In this document: piece after piece, positions 23,201 to 35,559 of the stretch
Layout: the number at the start of each line of letters is the position of its first letter
Numbering within the stretch: the stretch's first letter is position 1
Assembly (NCBI GenBank): GCA_022113835.1
Contig: JAILWY010000008.1
Coordinates: 6,049,001-6,113,000 of the forward strand
From: Atopsyche davidsoni
Lineage: Eukaryota; Arthropoda; Insecta; Trichoptera; Hydrobiosidae
Reading direction: 5' to 3'
Length of the DNA stretch: 64,000 nt
Made by a program: the position numbers and the translations under genes
The notes under the pieces: model-generated
The model's input: the letters and a program-made list of their open reading frames with translations, nothing else
Databases searched by the model: none
What the model was told of the DNA's origin: nothing

Positions 23201-26200
23201 ATATTAAGAAATATTTAAATATGATGTGTATATTAAAAATTATCTTTAAGTATCAAAAGGCTGCTTTTGTACATATTACAACATTCAAATTTTAGTTTAA
23301 TTTATTGTACATAAGAAACTGTTTCAGACATAAATCCAAGAATGAGTAAATTTATTAACCCTAATAAGACAAGTATCATCAATCCAAATTAGTCTTCATT
23401 AATATATGTACATATTATATTTCTCTAGATCGTTACAGCTGATTTACCTTGAGAAGTTTCCCCCTAATTCTCCGACAGTGTATCTATTATAATTTGCAGT
23501 ATAGTTTCGGCGTTCTTCTTGAGGAGCTGTTATCTAAAATACAATGAAATTATTATTAAACACTGATACTGATTTAATACCAGCAATTATTGTATAGTAC
23601 TAATACAATTTAATAAAATGTGAACCGAGTCATGAATCTAAGAATCTGTTGTATCGCTTGTTAACTTATATAATTAATAATTGACTCATTTTTCTCTGGA
23701 AATAGTTTTAAATATATAAAATAATCAAGTGCTACTTTCGGGATGAGCTTTTGATCTGAAAGTTCATTTTTTTCCCCCGAGAGTGGAGCTTTTAGTTAGA
23801 AAGCTGGATTGGGGTTCTCCAAGAACTTTTGATCCGGAAGCTCCTTTCGATGTTGAGCTTTTAATGTGAAAGCTCTTTTTCTTATAAAACCTGAGCTTTG
23901 CATACCTCGAGGTTTGGCTTGGTCCTTTACCGTTTTGAATAGGACTTTTCTAGGAACTTTTAGGTCTGGAAGCTCATATTTTTATTGAAAAAGAGCTTAC
24001 ATCTAATTTTTTTTATAAAAACTTTTTCTTTTACACTGTCCATTGTAGAATTTTTTTCCCACTCATTGACCTTTACAGTGGTCTCAATTCGTGAATGCTT
24101 TAACCAAGATTATTTATGCTTTTTAATCGTTTGGAAAACTGGAGAGTATCATTATTAATTAAAATTGTTTTGAAATTATTTTTACATAGACTTTGGTGAT
24201 AAATAGAGTTTTTGATTATCAGAATACCAATGAAATAAAGTATCTTTCAGGATTTTTGGAGTAATTAACTCATAATAAATTCTGTTCAATGGTTACTCAT
24301 TTTATTTATGGGTATTGTTCGCACATTTCACTTACATTAGCAATTGTCACTTCCAGTTGAAGAGCGTCAAGAAGTTCGTTTTCTGCAAACGCTCTGTCAG
24401 CTCCTAGCAACACGGCTATATCCACCATGTAATTATAATACTCGGCAACAGTTTTCTCCTTCTCTCCCTTCAACAAGTATTCTCTATGCAATCCGAATCG
24501 GGGCTGGTCTATCTATCAAATGAAAAGAAATGTATAATTAATTTTACAATAAAACACATTTATGCCAAATCTATTGACTAATTTTATAACTTAGGATCCA
24601 AAGGCGATAATATATGATTTTGTAACTTACACTAATAGTCCTGACAGATGAGTTTTTATTGTCGGCCGACACGTACAGCTCGAACAGGTACTTGGGTCCG
24701 AAGCCGATATCTGTGAACTTCTTCACCAAGGAGATCCAGTTGAAGGAGTCGTTGCTCCAGGATTCTCCCACCAGCACCGGCCACTTGCCAAGTTCTTCCA
24801 GCACATCCAGGATCGGCTGGTTACCTTGCTTCTCTATTTCAGCTGAAAAATCATATCATGAATTAACCCCATATATTTTTTTGGTTGACGTGAATTTTGT
24901 TCGTTTGATTGTTTTGTGTACTGAAAGTACATTATAGAGGAGGAAATGATTATATAATAATAATATTGGAGTAGAAGCATCTGAAGATGAATAATATTCT
25001 TTTAAAAAATATTTATTGAATTTTCAACAATAAATTTATGTTCTCTACACTCACTTGTATTCATGCATGACTTGTAAACGTTTCTTGTTTGCTGAAAAAC
25101 GTCGGGTTCATTCTCTGCCGCCTCCTCTTCCAGAAGTCCCCTCAGTTTCTCATTCAGGTCATCGATCAGTATTGAGAAAATGTTGACTGAAAACTTTTCC
25201 CTGGGAATGCGAGTATTTTTCAGGAACTTCCCGCAGGCGAACTTGTAGAAATTGTCGCAAGGATCTACGTCGGTGTCAATATGATTCAGGAAACTCGCCG
25301 CTGAAAAGATGCATCGTACAAAATTAAGCTGTACTGTACTATAACAATGAGGATTCTTCGCAGCTTAATTGGCACTGCTTACCTTCTGAAACACACTCCG
25401 GAGTGACACACACGTTGCTTTTGCCCAAGGAGGTCGACAGCAGCCCCAACGCAATGACCTGTCCGATAGCAATTATTGCAAATAAAACTGCTATTATGGT
25501 CAGAGAGCGTTCTAGCTTGTTGCGCCGCCTCCACCAACCCGGCTGTCTAAAAAAAATAGTCAAAATCATGAATTGATTTCGTGATCAAAAAATCCACTAA
25601 AGAAGCAGTTCAACAACCAAAAGACAAAATCCACTCATACTACGAACATACATAGCACCATTGTCAATAAAATATATATATTTATTACGTTAGCAACTAT
25701 GACAGCTGTTGTCTGATAGGTCAAATGTCTATCCTGCTATAAATGGACATTTCACATAAATAAACCTGGCCAGTGTTCAAACGAAGTATTTATTTTTTCG
25801 CTCTGAAAAGTTACGGTCCACTAAAAAAATTATTTCAGGAGATTACTAAATTAAAAAAACCTGAAATTTATGCACTTAATGAGTTTGAGATTAAACATGT
25901 CCAAAATAATAATAGTCATAGTAGATAGAACCAACACATACAATAAAAGATTTTCATATAAAAGTTTGTTTGTGATTATTTACCGTGAATAAAAAATACA
26001 AATCAAATGGATCCGTTCATATGGAATAACGATGTAACGCGATAACAATCACTTTTAGTGTAACAGCCGGTTAAATTGATATTAGCAACTGGGTTAGAGG
26101 GTTTCGGTAAATAACATTTTTCACGCCTCGTCAAGTTTGAGCAATGAAATTGACGGATTCTATATATTAAACATGACATGCTAACAATAGAGGTTTTTTT

Positions 26201-26289
26201 TTTAAATTTCACCATGAGCAGTTAGTTCCGTGTAATCAACAGGAAGGCAGGATAATGGTATTGTAACAATAACATGTCAATCTCGTCAG

Positions 26290-26327
<38 letters not shown>

Positions 26328-26813
26328 GTGATTCATACTAGATAATAGACTTTGGTTTAAAATTGTAAATTTTATTAAATGTCATCTGCGTAATACATCT
26401 AAATATCTGTGTCAAAAAAATATTATATATTTTTCAATAAAACGTTTTAAAAAGATACAGAAATATTTTAAAAAAAAAATAATAATACCAGTGGTTCAGC
26501 GACATATTAAAATAAAAAACACCAGTTATTCAAAATTTTATTGTTTTCATAATATTTTAATAACCGAAGGTAGTTTTACGTATTCAATAAGTTATAAACT
26601 ATTAACTCAGATTTTAAACTCACCACATGCCACTTTTTAATTTGAATGGTAAACATATTCTAAAATCTTACGTAAATCACCAGTATATATCCTTCAGGCC
26701 TTGGTGCCTGGTTATGAATATAAATATGTGCTTTATTTTTTTATGTATTACATAAATTGCTTTGTGTTTTCTTTTACTTACTTGATGACAGTTTCTGTCG
26801 CATTGTTGGCCAT
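20207..26813 (-). CDS. Neprilysin-type M13 zinc metallopeptidase (735 aa, 15 coding exons)
   Basis: A type II membrane ectopeptidase that cleaves small peptides outside the cell. Coding exons, 5' to 3': 26782-26813, 25383-25546, 25055-25300, 24631-24842, 24336-24512, 23448-23533, 23057-23162, 22745-22929, 22325-22414, 22047-22197, 21736-21904, 21416-21534, 20946-21077, 20478-20615, 20207-20407. All phases agree and the 2208 nt give 735 residues, the usual family length. Order of landmarks: basic QPGWWRRR tail, one membrane helix (about 25-47), Cys-rich [19 protein letters not shown] (about 529-533), FPAGILQ, zinc site HEITH (570-574), third ligand in GENIAD (Glu 632) and C-terminal CTVW. All catalytic residues needed for activity are present. 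Oddities are HAPCEFRV, where most relatives have no Cys, and ADNVG for ADNGG. Subfamily (Nep2-like or other) is not settled. Confidence 0.93.
23730..24000. repeat. Degenerate 'agcttttgatctgaaagctc' repeats in a neprilysin intron
   Basis: At least five imperfect copies: 'gagcttttgatctgaaagttc', 'gagcttttagttagaaagctgg', 'agaacttttgatccggaagctcc', 'gagcttttaatgtgaaagctc' and 'ggaacttttaggtctggaagctc', spaced 40-70 bases apart. They match the family at 16980-17215. Confidence 0.6.
26289..26324. repeat. (TA)n microsatellite
   Basis: About 17 TA repeats within the first coding intron of the neprilysin gene. Confidence 0.9.
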
Positions 26814-26853
26814 CAGGCGGCCTTCAGGACCAGCCTTTCAGCTTAATAGCTTC
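26814..26853 (-). other. 5' UTR part of the first neprilysin coding exon
   Basis: On the minus strand a good acceptor (gttttcag) ends at 26854, so the exon runs from 26853 through the ATG at 26811-26813. At least one non-coding first exon must lie further upstream, at higher coordinates. Confidence 0.6.
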
Positions 26854-27239
26854 CTGAAAACGGAAACACAAATAAGCACAGATTTTAAATTGAAATCAAC
26901 GTGAACAGTACATCGATGGGGTTATCAAAATATCGGTAAATTCATAGGCTTTGGCGGGCGTTGTTTTTATATGATGACGACGATGATGATTGTGACAACC
27001 AAATAAAATATTTTACTGTATTGCCTATCAAATATAATTTTACAATTAAAACGCCCGCAGCGCGTGACACGCAGTTTTGCCTCTGAGCCCGGGCCAAACT
27101 CATTTGGGCATTCCCAATTAAGTGGAGAAATGTGGCGGCGATAAATTGTCACCTTGTTAACAAGCCGTCAAAACGGCGAGTAGTTCTTTGTGCGACTTTT
27201 CTATAATATATTGTCCTTGGAAATAAAGAAAACATTAAT

Positions 27240-27335
27240 TAAAAGGCCGCGGAGGTCGCACGCGTAAAATGTTAATTGCCAGCCGTAATTAGGCGCCGTG
27301 ACGTCACGCGTGGGACTTCTTCTCGGTCTCCCCAT
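27240..27335. promoter_or_regulatory. CpG-rich patch with a full CRE palindrome
   Basis: The patch 'ggccgcggaggtcgcacgcg..ggcgccgtgacgtcacgcg' is GC- and CpG-rich in an AT-rich setting. It contains TGACGTCA at 27299-27306, the palindromic CRE bound by CREB/ATF proteins. It lies about 0.5 kb upstream of the neprilysin start and could be its proximal promoter (inference). Confidence 0.4.
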
Positions 27336-27789
27336 CCTGCAATGCCTACTTCTAACTTACTCCTAACACTCCCAAATAAACATATACACACACACACATA
27401 TATATATACACATATGTATATTTGATAATTTTGATATGCTTTCTATGCATACAAAAACACTACGTCATTGGTTGTATTATGGGGTTTTTATGTCGATGGC
27501 CATCTTCACCGTAGGGGATTGTTTGTACACTGATCAATCTATAATCAGTACATAATTATCGTGAGTGGGGGCCTGTACCGGGAACAGAGAACACAGCCGG
27601 CAGATTGCCTGTCTGCTTGTGGAGTGGCTGCTGCCTCAGTTAGTTTGATTAGTATTGGCGGATCCTCGCGAGATGTCTGTGATTGGAATCGTGTATGGCA
27701 TCTCAACTTGGCCGAGACACCTCGGCGCAGGCACCCCTCAACTGTGGGGCGCGTGGCACCACAAACAACACACAAAGTATACATGTTTG

Positions 27790-27895
27790 AATAGAAATTA
27801 TTTATTTACTGGATACAGATGGGGTTCGAGCCCATGTCTCCAGCCTATCGCTGAAAAGCATTCGGTTTAGTTTTTTTTTTTTTTTTTTTTTTTCA
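27790..27895. repeat. tRNA-related SINE fragment with poly(T) run
   Basis: 'GGGTTCGAGCCCATG' near 27823-27837 matches a pol III B box (GGTTCGANNCC). A run of more than 20 Ts begins near 27871. The A box is not clear in either orientation, so only a truncated SINE is supported. Confidence 0.4.
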
Positions 27896-28499
27896 TGAAA
27901 TGACTTGTACATAATAAAAAATATATATATTAAAATTATTTCATTTCGTTACTTGCGTCGATCCAATAAAGTTTTGGCAGCTGTAGCTCTGTGTGTAAGG
28001 TATTTAGCATTCAAGAGCGCACCCTCATCACTCTCCAGCGATAGACCGACACAACCTGCCCCGGATTATACACTTACAGAGATACGGCGAGATGCCGGCA
28101 CCTCACCGTGCAGGGTTGTAAAGAAGAGTTCTATTGAATGGCTTGCCTGATGATATCGACATTTTTGCTATGAGTCTGAATAAAAAAAAATTGTACGGTT
28201 TTAATATCCTCGATATCCGATAATTCAACTCTTGAACATTCGACAGTAATTAATTATTCACCCAAATTTAAAAACATTGTTATTGTATAAATTACTACTG
28301 ATTTATCGATTAATTTATTAATCATGAATATGTGATTAATCGATAATTTAAATATGTAAAGAGAGTTCAGAAGCGAAAAGACTAACTTCTAATGTCTCCG
28401 GAAAAAAATCGCAGAAAACGCATGTATTAATTATAGTTAAATTTACCCATGAAAATTGTTAGTATATGTAAATTCGCCTTATTCTGGAATAAGAATTAA

Positions 28500-28560
28500 G
28501 GGCAAGCAACTGTGCTAACCGCTGGATCACGAGGCGGTTATTACGCAAGGTTTGTATGTC
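28500..28560 (-). repeat. SINE head (tRNA-like A-box region)
   Basis: The minus strand reads 'cctcGTGATCCAGCGGTTAGCAC', similar to the tRNA-like head at 29320 ('ccccGTGGTCCAGTGGCTGGCACG'). It fits the 5' end of the same tRNA-derived SINE family. The rest has decayed. Confidence 0.4.
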
Positions 28561-29314
28561 ACCTTAGAACGCCTGAATGAAGCTTAATTGTGGATTAATT
28601 GCGAGAATTCTGATCTCGTGAATAGGCAGAAATGTGTGAAACCTTGACACGAATCCCCCAACTCTCTCAAAATGCCCCATTATGCTTAAAAAAAAAAACA
28701 ATTAAAACTCCTGACACAATACACATTTAAAAAAATGTTTTTAAGAGTTTCAAAACCCTCTCTGAAACTTTAACAAAATAAACAATTAACTGCAAACTTG
28801 TTGCGTAAAGCTTTGAATTGAATCAAAAAGACTTGAAGCTCAAGAGCAGGTATTTATCTCGAACAACTTAATCCTGGAGCGGGTTTTGTGAATCGACGCA
28901 TTAATTAAACAGCCACATTAATTATTGTCAACAATAATCACCCTTTCAGTAACCGGGAATATAAACTCGTGTTAACGAAGCTCATTCATTTAAAAGTTGG
29001 CTCTGAAGGCTTAACCCACATCGATTTTAATTTCAAAGTCATTATCTTCATAGTCATTTGAAAATACGATTAAAAGTTTGTTTTTATCAAGAAAAGACAG
29101 TCTATTGTGTCAATATTTCATATCGCGACCTATTCAGCCCCATTCCTGGAAATCCCCGGCAAACTTCGGGAAAACTTTACTCGGATTCCCCGGAATATTA
29201 TTCCCGATATTATCGGTCACAGTCTCCGAGCGCAGATTTATTCTACATTTTTATATCGGTACTCCAATTTAAAGTTTTACCCACTGGCGGCCAAAGTTAT
29301 GATTGCTTTAAATC

Positions 29315-29400
29315 GCCCCGTGGTCCAGTGGCTGGCACGCTCGCTCGCCTATTATGAAAACCCGGGTTTTGTTTTCGGCGTAGCAGTATTTATTAAGTTT
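29315..29400 (+). repeat. tRNA-derived SINE fragment
   Basis: 'GTGGTCCAGTGGCTGGCACG' resembles an A box, and about 35 bases on 'CCGGGTTTTGTTTTCGG' is a decayed B box, followed by 'gtagcagtatt'. Similar 'gcagtagca' tails follow the B boxes at 48470 and 53155, so these appear to be one SINE family. Confidence 0.45.
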
Positions 29401-29742
29401 TCTCATTCATTTTAATTTAGAGCATTTTTCAGGGTAACATAACTGAAAATCGGTTTACTTGCTTGCGTAGATTTTTTCATGATTTTTCAGTAGTGTAATT
29501 ATAGGACGTCGCCTGCTCGAGGAGTTGGCATCAAAAAGTAGGAGTTTCAATATAATTTATACTATAACACTGCTTTTAAAATCTATATATAATATACCTA
29601 ATACATATATGGTGTTGAATATTTCCAAGTTTTTCCATTAATGCTGTATATGAATCGAGATTTCCACAGTGGCCTTCTGGCGCCGGAAGTTTTCCAGCGA
29701 AAGAGAGTCTGTGCAATTTTTCAGCGCTGATGTGGCGGAAAT

Positions 29743-29750
29743 GACGTCAT
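29743..29750. promoter_or_regulatory. Second CRE palindrome TGACGTCA
   Basis: A perfect 8-base CRE within 'gtggcggaaatgacgtcataaatatggcc', a GC-richer patch (29660-29800) in the long neprilysin upstream region. Activity is untested. Confidence 0.35.
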
Positions 29751-30785
29751 AAATATGGCCGGGGTGACTTCCGGAACCCGCAAAGTGGGACGCCTCGAAC
29801 TTATATTTTCAGTAAAACTTCGCCGAAAACAAACATTATATACTGCATTACGGGGATGAATTTCCTGAAGTCAAATCTCGCTATATCAAATCTCACGAAA
29901 ACATACACAAACTCTATATATTGATTATGCTTAAGTGAATTGTACAACAATGTATAAAAATACAAATGTCTTTTTGTATTACCGATGATACATGATCAAC
30001 ATTTATTATAGTATAATTTATGTTTAATGTGTGCCTTACAATGTATTCAATGAAAATATATTTACTACTTTTGTATGAAACGACATAAAAAACCGTAATC
30101 AAATGCCTACTTAATTGTTTCCTTGACATTTGAAGAATTCCGCAATTCTGAGAATTAACCGTCTATTTATTACAATTTTTTTTAATTTCGCCCGCAATTG
30201 TTCACAAATTCCCATGAAATAAAGAAAAATGACTAAGAATGCCCATAATTTTTTTCGCACTGACTTTTGATACCATTTTAAAGATATTATTTGATATTTA
30301 AAAATATTTTTTGGGCTTATTATTTCCATTGTGGTTGGCGAAGGTTCTCCGTGTTGCAAGTGAAATCCAATGGAGTTGCTACGTTGTTTCATGAACAAAC
30401 AACCTAAAAATACCATGTTCTATGTGGTATTATATATATAAGTATAGAATAAATCAAGTATCTGTTTGATGAGTAGAAGGTTTTAGCAAGTAGACCGCCC
30501 TTTGTTTTTAATGCAAACATGTACGTTGGTGCTAGTATAATCTGCTAGTGATTCAGTTGGCCTTGCTATATATCATGTGTGCACGATTGGCGTGCCATAG
30601 GCGTAATCAAACGATTGTATTGGCATCTGAACAAATAATCTCATAGTGAACAGATGGATGCAGAAAATTATAAAAATATGACAATTCATTTGCTGTTTTT
30701 TTTTTTTTAATTCGTAGCATAATTCTACTGAAAAGAGGTCTGGAATAAACCGAAAGAAGACCCTATTCTCTTGCGATACAGTTTG

Positions 30786-30815
30786 ACTGAAGATGGTCTC
30801 GGGCAGGGCGAAACA
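30786..30815 (+). ncRNA. Hammerhead-ribozyme-like motif with intact core boxes
   Basis: The plus strand reads CTGAAGA, then TGGTCTC-GGGC-AGGGC, then GAAAC. Both conserved hammerhead boxes (CUGANGA and GAAA) are intact and are joined by a short GU-rich stem II. Helices I and III are not obvious from the flanks. It is the best core match of the set, and activity is unproven. Confidence 0.45.
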
Positions 30816-31384
30816 AAAAAAATTATGAATAAAAATATTTGTATATTTACTTTTGATTTAAATTTGAGACCAAATTAAAAAATAGTGTAAAAAAAAAACA
30901 CATCCCATGAAAATTCAATCAAATTGATTTGAGTTTTTTTTTTTTTATTAAGAATATTAATATTTTAAGTATACTTCTTGAACGATATGATTTTTTCAAT
31001 ACTTAAAAATAAATCTGTTTAATACCGACACAGTTTTTTTTAATTTGCATGAAAAACTAACGTCTATATTATTTCACAAAAATGATATTATCGATGTGCA
31101 ATACAAAATAACTCATTCAATGTCATTAACATTTTTTTTAAAAATTATACCATTTCTTTATGAGACACCGTGTATAAGCAATAACATTTATTCCTAAGGG
31201 TACAATGAAGTGATAACTTCAGCGTTACTTGTTGAATTTTTTATCAAACAAAAAAAAAACAAAAAAACGCTCTAGTCACATATGAAAAATAAATCAGATT
31301 TTATTATTCATAAATCAGTTGTATGTGTTTTATTTATTTTGAAAATAATCAGTATTCACAGTCACGTACTATTGCAATTAAATT

Positions 31385-31590
31385 ATGCCACGCTGGGCCA
31401 ATAAGTCTGGGCAAAGCAATGCGCGAGCTTTTGTTTTTTTTTTTTTTTGCGAATCCGATGTTCATTTGTTTTCCGGCGTTTCCCCCGCCATTTTGTCCGA
31501 CATGGCCGCCGAGGTCGCCGCTCATCATCACGGAGAGGTGCATCTGTGCACAATCATCTGCAATCAATTCGCTCGTACCCGATCGTTATA
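31385..31590. promoter_or_regulatory. CpG-rich island with GCCAT motifs
   Basis: A GC-rich patch with 'cccccgccattttgtccgacatggccgccgaggtcgccgc'. It holds GCCAT words on both strands, the core of Pho/YY1 sites, and many CpGs. It has no convincing frame. It may be an enhancer, an alternative promoter or a Polycomb-type element upstream of neprilysin; this is inference. Confidence 0.35.
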
Positions 31591-32299
31591 AACCTTTGAC
31601 GGATACTTAATCATTTGAGTGTCGCCTATTACACCCAGACCTGACCGAACATGCTTCCTGTTACACAGAAGCATATATTATTTTATTTATAAACGATTTC
31701 TAAATATAATGGTTAAATATATACTTCAGAAAACTGTCAAATACTTTGCAAAATAAGTGTTCTTTTTCAGGATCTGAAAAGCACTGAAAATACGAAAGTG
31801 CTCATGAAAAATTTGCTTCTTAAGGGGGCTGATCTCATTTATTTATTTTTCTATATTGAAAGTAGATTTTTTTAACAAAATATTATAAAAATTATATTTA
31901 CTTATTTTTAATTATTTAATTAACGTTATTTTTCAAATAAAGTCTTCAAAAAGTGTTAAAAAATTTGATAAAATGACGACCTATTTTTCTATTATATTTT
32001 TAAACCATACGTTTGTGTGCAATTTTTTAAATTAAAATTCAGAAAAAGGACACCCAAACGCTTAGGGTTAAATCGGAAAAACACATATTTATCATATTAA
32101 AAGTAATTTTATTAGAAACAAAAAATATATATCTGCAGAAGAGGTAATGTATCTCACTTTTGGAATTAAATTTTGTACTATTGGTGCAGTAGATTTTTCG
32201 ATAAAAATATTTTTAAAAAACTCTAAAATGGAGTGATCTGCCTGCTTAATATATGAAGAATCAGAAATCAAATCAGTGGATAGAGGATTTATTTATTTA

Positions 32300-32660
32300 T
32301 TATAATATACGGCTAGGGTGTTCTCGTATCCCGGAGAGCATTAAGGGCCTGGTCCGCCGGAGAGGGCGTCGCGTGTTTGCTGTGTGCGGCGTTATGCGGG
32401 TCCACTCTGATTCGATTGCGCGCCGTTCAAACAGCATAACCGAATTACGCACACAACCGGCGCGAGTTATTGGCTTCTCTTTGGATTGCGCCCTCGCGGG
32501 GAGGCTCACTCTGTTGTGGCGTGTTTGGAATAATCACCCCAGCCTCCCCCATCTCCCCCCCACTCTCCCCAACTCTCCCCAAACCTCCCCGACAAGACAA
32601 CCCTGCCCTGCTAATTATCAACCCCTCGCGCCCTTTCCACCGCACGAACTGAATGAATGA
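32300..32660. promoter_or_regulatory. GC-rich island, candidate promoter or first exon
   Basis: About 350 bases with many CpGs ('gccggagagggcgtcgcg', 'cgcgagttattgg') and a pyrimidine-rich tract ('ctcccccactctccccaac'). Frames cross it on both strands (135 codons plus, 101 codons minus), but none has splice or family support. It is a candidate distal promoter or 5' UTR exon of the neprilysin gene. Confidence 0.3.
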
Positions 32661-34984
32661 GCATTTTATTATATATATATATATTTTTTTTTTTTTTTTC
32701 GTGTTTATTTCGAGCCTTCGCATTAAACCAAATAAAATAAAATTGAACATTTTTTATTTATTTTATAATCTTGCCAAGCTTTTCGGCATTTTATTTGAAG
32801 CACCGCACCCAAACAGCACCAACGATTCTCAATATTTATATTAATTTTTTTTAATACAGTAGAATCTCGAAAAAAATTCCATCCCTTTCCGCTGAACACC
32901 TAAATACGCGGTATCTCAAATTATTTAGATTTTATAACTCAAAAAAAATGTTTTTGCCTACAAGGTACGAAAAATATAGTATTTGTGCCTTCCTAGGTAA
33001 AAATCTTAGCAATTAAATCCTTTATATCTCGAAATTCTTGTTAAGACGAAAAAATTTAAGCATTTCCCTTGAAATTCGAGCTATCGAGATCCCACTGCAT
33101 ATAGTTTATATTTTTTAACTTAAAAAAAAAACAAGTAACGACATTACGCACAGAAAAATTGGACAAAATCAATCAGCAATGAAAACCGTTTTTTTATAAA
33201 TAAATTTTCAGTCGTTCTCTCAAAATAAAAAAAAATTAAAAATGTATAAATATAGTACATATAGTACGTGAAAATCATTAGGAAAACTGCTAATCAGAAC
33301 AACATTAAAATATAGAAAGGATCTTACAGGAGATATAAGACATTCTCCAAATTAAAAGATATCAATTTATTTACATTAAAAAAAAAAATTTGCATGTTAT
33401 AAGCAGATATTTTTATTCACGAGGTCCAAGTTGCGCTTCTCGCCTCTGGGAACTGATTCCAAACAAATATATTTCGCACTGATAAACTCGTATTGCATTT
33501 GAAGCAGACAAAATTATCAACAAAAAATGATGACGATGATGCAATTAAAATTCCCGTTTTTCGTTTTTAATGTGACAAAAAAAAATTGCACTAAATTGCA
33601 CTGCAAAAATGGAGCAACGGATCTGCATTTATGCATAACGCAGGAAATGAAAAATAAAAACTGAAATGAAATCTGAAAACACATTAACGGGACGCCGCTT
33701 AAGGCTGCGGTGGGAAATTAAATTTATTATGACTGTTGCAAAATTGCAAATTTAAGGCTTTTATGCCGACATTAATTATTAAAATTTGACTCATATAAGT
33801 TTATAGATTGATTCGCGTTTTTTTTTAATTTGAAACAGATAAGTATTAATTAAATTTAAGCTGAAAACGATATTACATCATATTAATGTGACATATTTGC
33901 TTATTAAGAAATCACAGGAAAAATTATTTATTCTATAGTATAGCACAAGGGCTTTGTTTATTACAAGTGATTTTTTGGTATATATTTATAAAAGTATTAT
34001 AGAAACGCAAGAACTAAGTTGTTTTTCTAAACCCAAGCATGTTGGTTTATAAAAAAATATATTTATATACCTGACAAATAATCTTTAGTTCTGTTTTACA
34101 TAAACATTTTTTTTGACTAATAGTACTTTAGTATCAGATAAATAGCATTACTTGAGAAAACCTAAATTAGTTATTATCAATTCTAAGCATGCAGTCCTAT
34201 GCAATACTCAGCAGGGTCTAAATAAAATAATGTGTGTGAAAATTATCATTAGCGTTGATTTTGCTCCTAACTCCTTTCTCGAGACAGTTCAATATTTTTT
34301 TTAAAATATAATATTTATTTAAAAATAATTCATCCAGCGATTATGCCAAAAAAATACGCGATTCACCTGTTATAAATCTTTTTTATAAACAATTTATTAA
34401 ACTTATGTATTATGCAATGAATACAACGCCACTCAAGTTAATTCGATTATCTGATTTGTAAAATGTTATTTTTAAAACAAATTCATCTGTGACACTCTGA
34501 TTGCAAAGTGTCTCGCTGATCTCCAATAAAAATAGCCCATTAAGGCCTATCACAATTCCAGCATGTCCTCACCGGGGCCTGAGAATACGATCGATACATT
34601 CGGATGCCGTCAAAATTTCTGAGTGCATTCAAATGACATGCACCAACACGTAACAATACTTTTTTCCTGCTACCAAAAAAAAAAAAAAACCGCGCTAGCG
34701 TGCTTACAATTCATAATTAAATCAACGTATTAGAATAAACTGATATTTCCACTGACCTTTGCGCCGAAAACAATTAAAACACGTTAATTATTCTTATACA
34801 AAAAAATTAAAAAACACAAAATGAATACGGGTACTACTTACTCGCGTAGTGCGGCACAAACGAATCACCTGTTTTTGCACGGGACAGTTCACGAATGTGT
34901 GTTTATATATATATATATATATATAAATATATTAAATATTTTATTTTTTTAATACGGATCGATCTTGCCGAGGGTCTATTTCGA

Positions 34985-35305
34985 AGGTCAGACCCGCGAT
35001 GCTGCTCACACCTCGGAGTGTGGACGCCAACTGGCCGAGGAGGCCGCGGGCAACTCGCTCACCCTCGACTCTAGTGATGGGACAATTGTTGATTTGAAAA
35101 ATCACATTTAAATATCGGGCGTACTCGATAATTGCACGGCTTTAGTGTGGCCGTGATTATTGTGGCATATATATATATTTTATTTATTATTATTTAGACG
35201 GATTGCCCTCGCGATGGTGCTCGCGCCTCGAAGTGTGAGAGACAACTGGCCGAGGAAGCTGCGAGCACATCTGACACCCTCGCGCCTAGTGATGGGACGA
35301 TTTCC
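34985..35305. repeat. Two diverged direct copies of a ~95-bp GC-rich segment
   Basis: Copy 1 is about 34996-35085 and copy 2 about 35209-35295. Shared words are 'gcgatg.tgctc', 'cctcg.agtgtg', 'caactggccgagga', 'caccctcg' and 'tagtgatgggac'. On the minus strand both keep an open frame with the same skeleton (PITR-EG-R-AR--LGQL--TLRG-S-IA). They are separated by AT-rich DNA. They could be an old duplicated exon, a promoter element or a transposon piece. Confidence 0.55.
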
Positions 35306-35497
35306 GATTATTATTTTATACGTGAAATAAAAATTATTTTGACATCACACTCACTAGTAAAATTTAAAAAAAAATTCTGAAACCTCACTCTGCTTTAAAA
35401 ACATTTTTTTATACTAAAAGCATAATGAGATCCAACAAGTATGCTCGATTAGAACAAAAAATGTCAAGAAAGGATCAACAAAGGTGATTTGTGCCTT

Positions 35498-35532
35498 CCG
35501 ACGTTTCGGTTCCGGCACTGGGACCATCCTCG
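35498..35532 (-). ncRNA. Hammerhead-ribozyme-like motif
   Basis: The minus strand reads CGAGGA, TGGTCCC-AGTGCC-GGAACC, GAAAC, GTC. The GAAAC box and the following GTC are intact. The first box is altered at its first two bases. Stem II (GGTCC with GGAACC) has one mismatch. A second 'cctgagga' box lies just upstream on the same strand. Confidence 0.4.
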
Positions 35533-35559
35533 TGTTTTTAAATCCTCAGGGACACCCAA

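Noticed and set aside
32253..32660. 135-codon plus frame
   Set aside because: GC-rich island with low-complexity Pro stretch; no splice partner or family.
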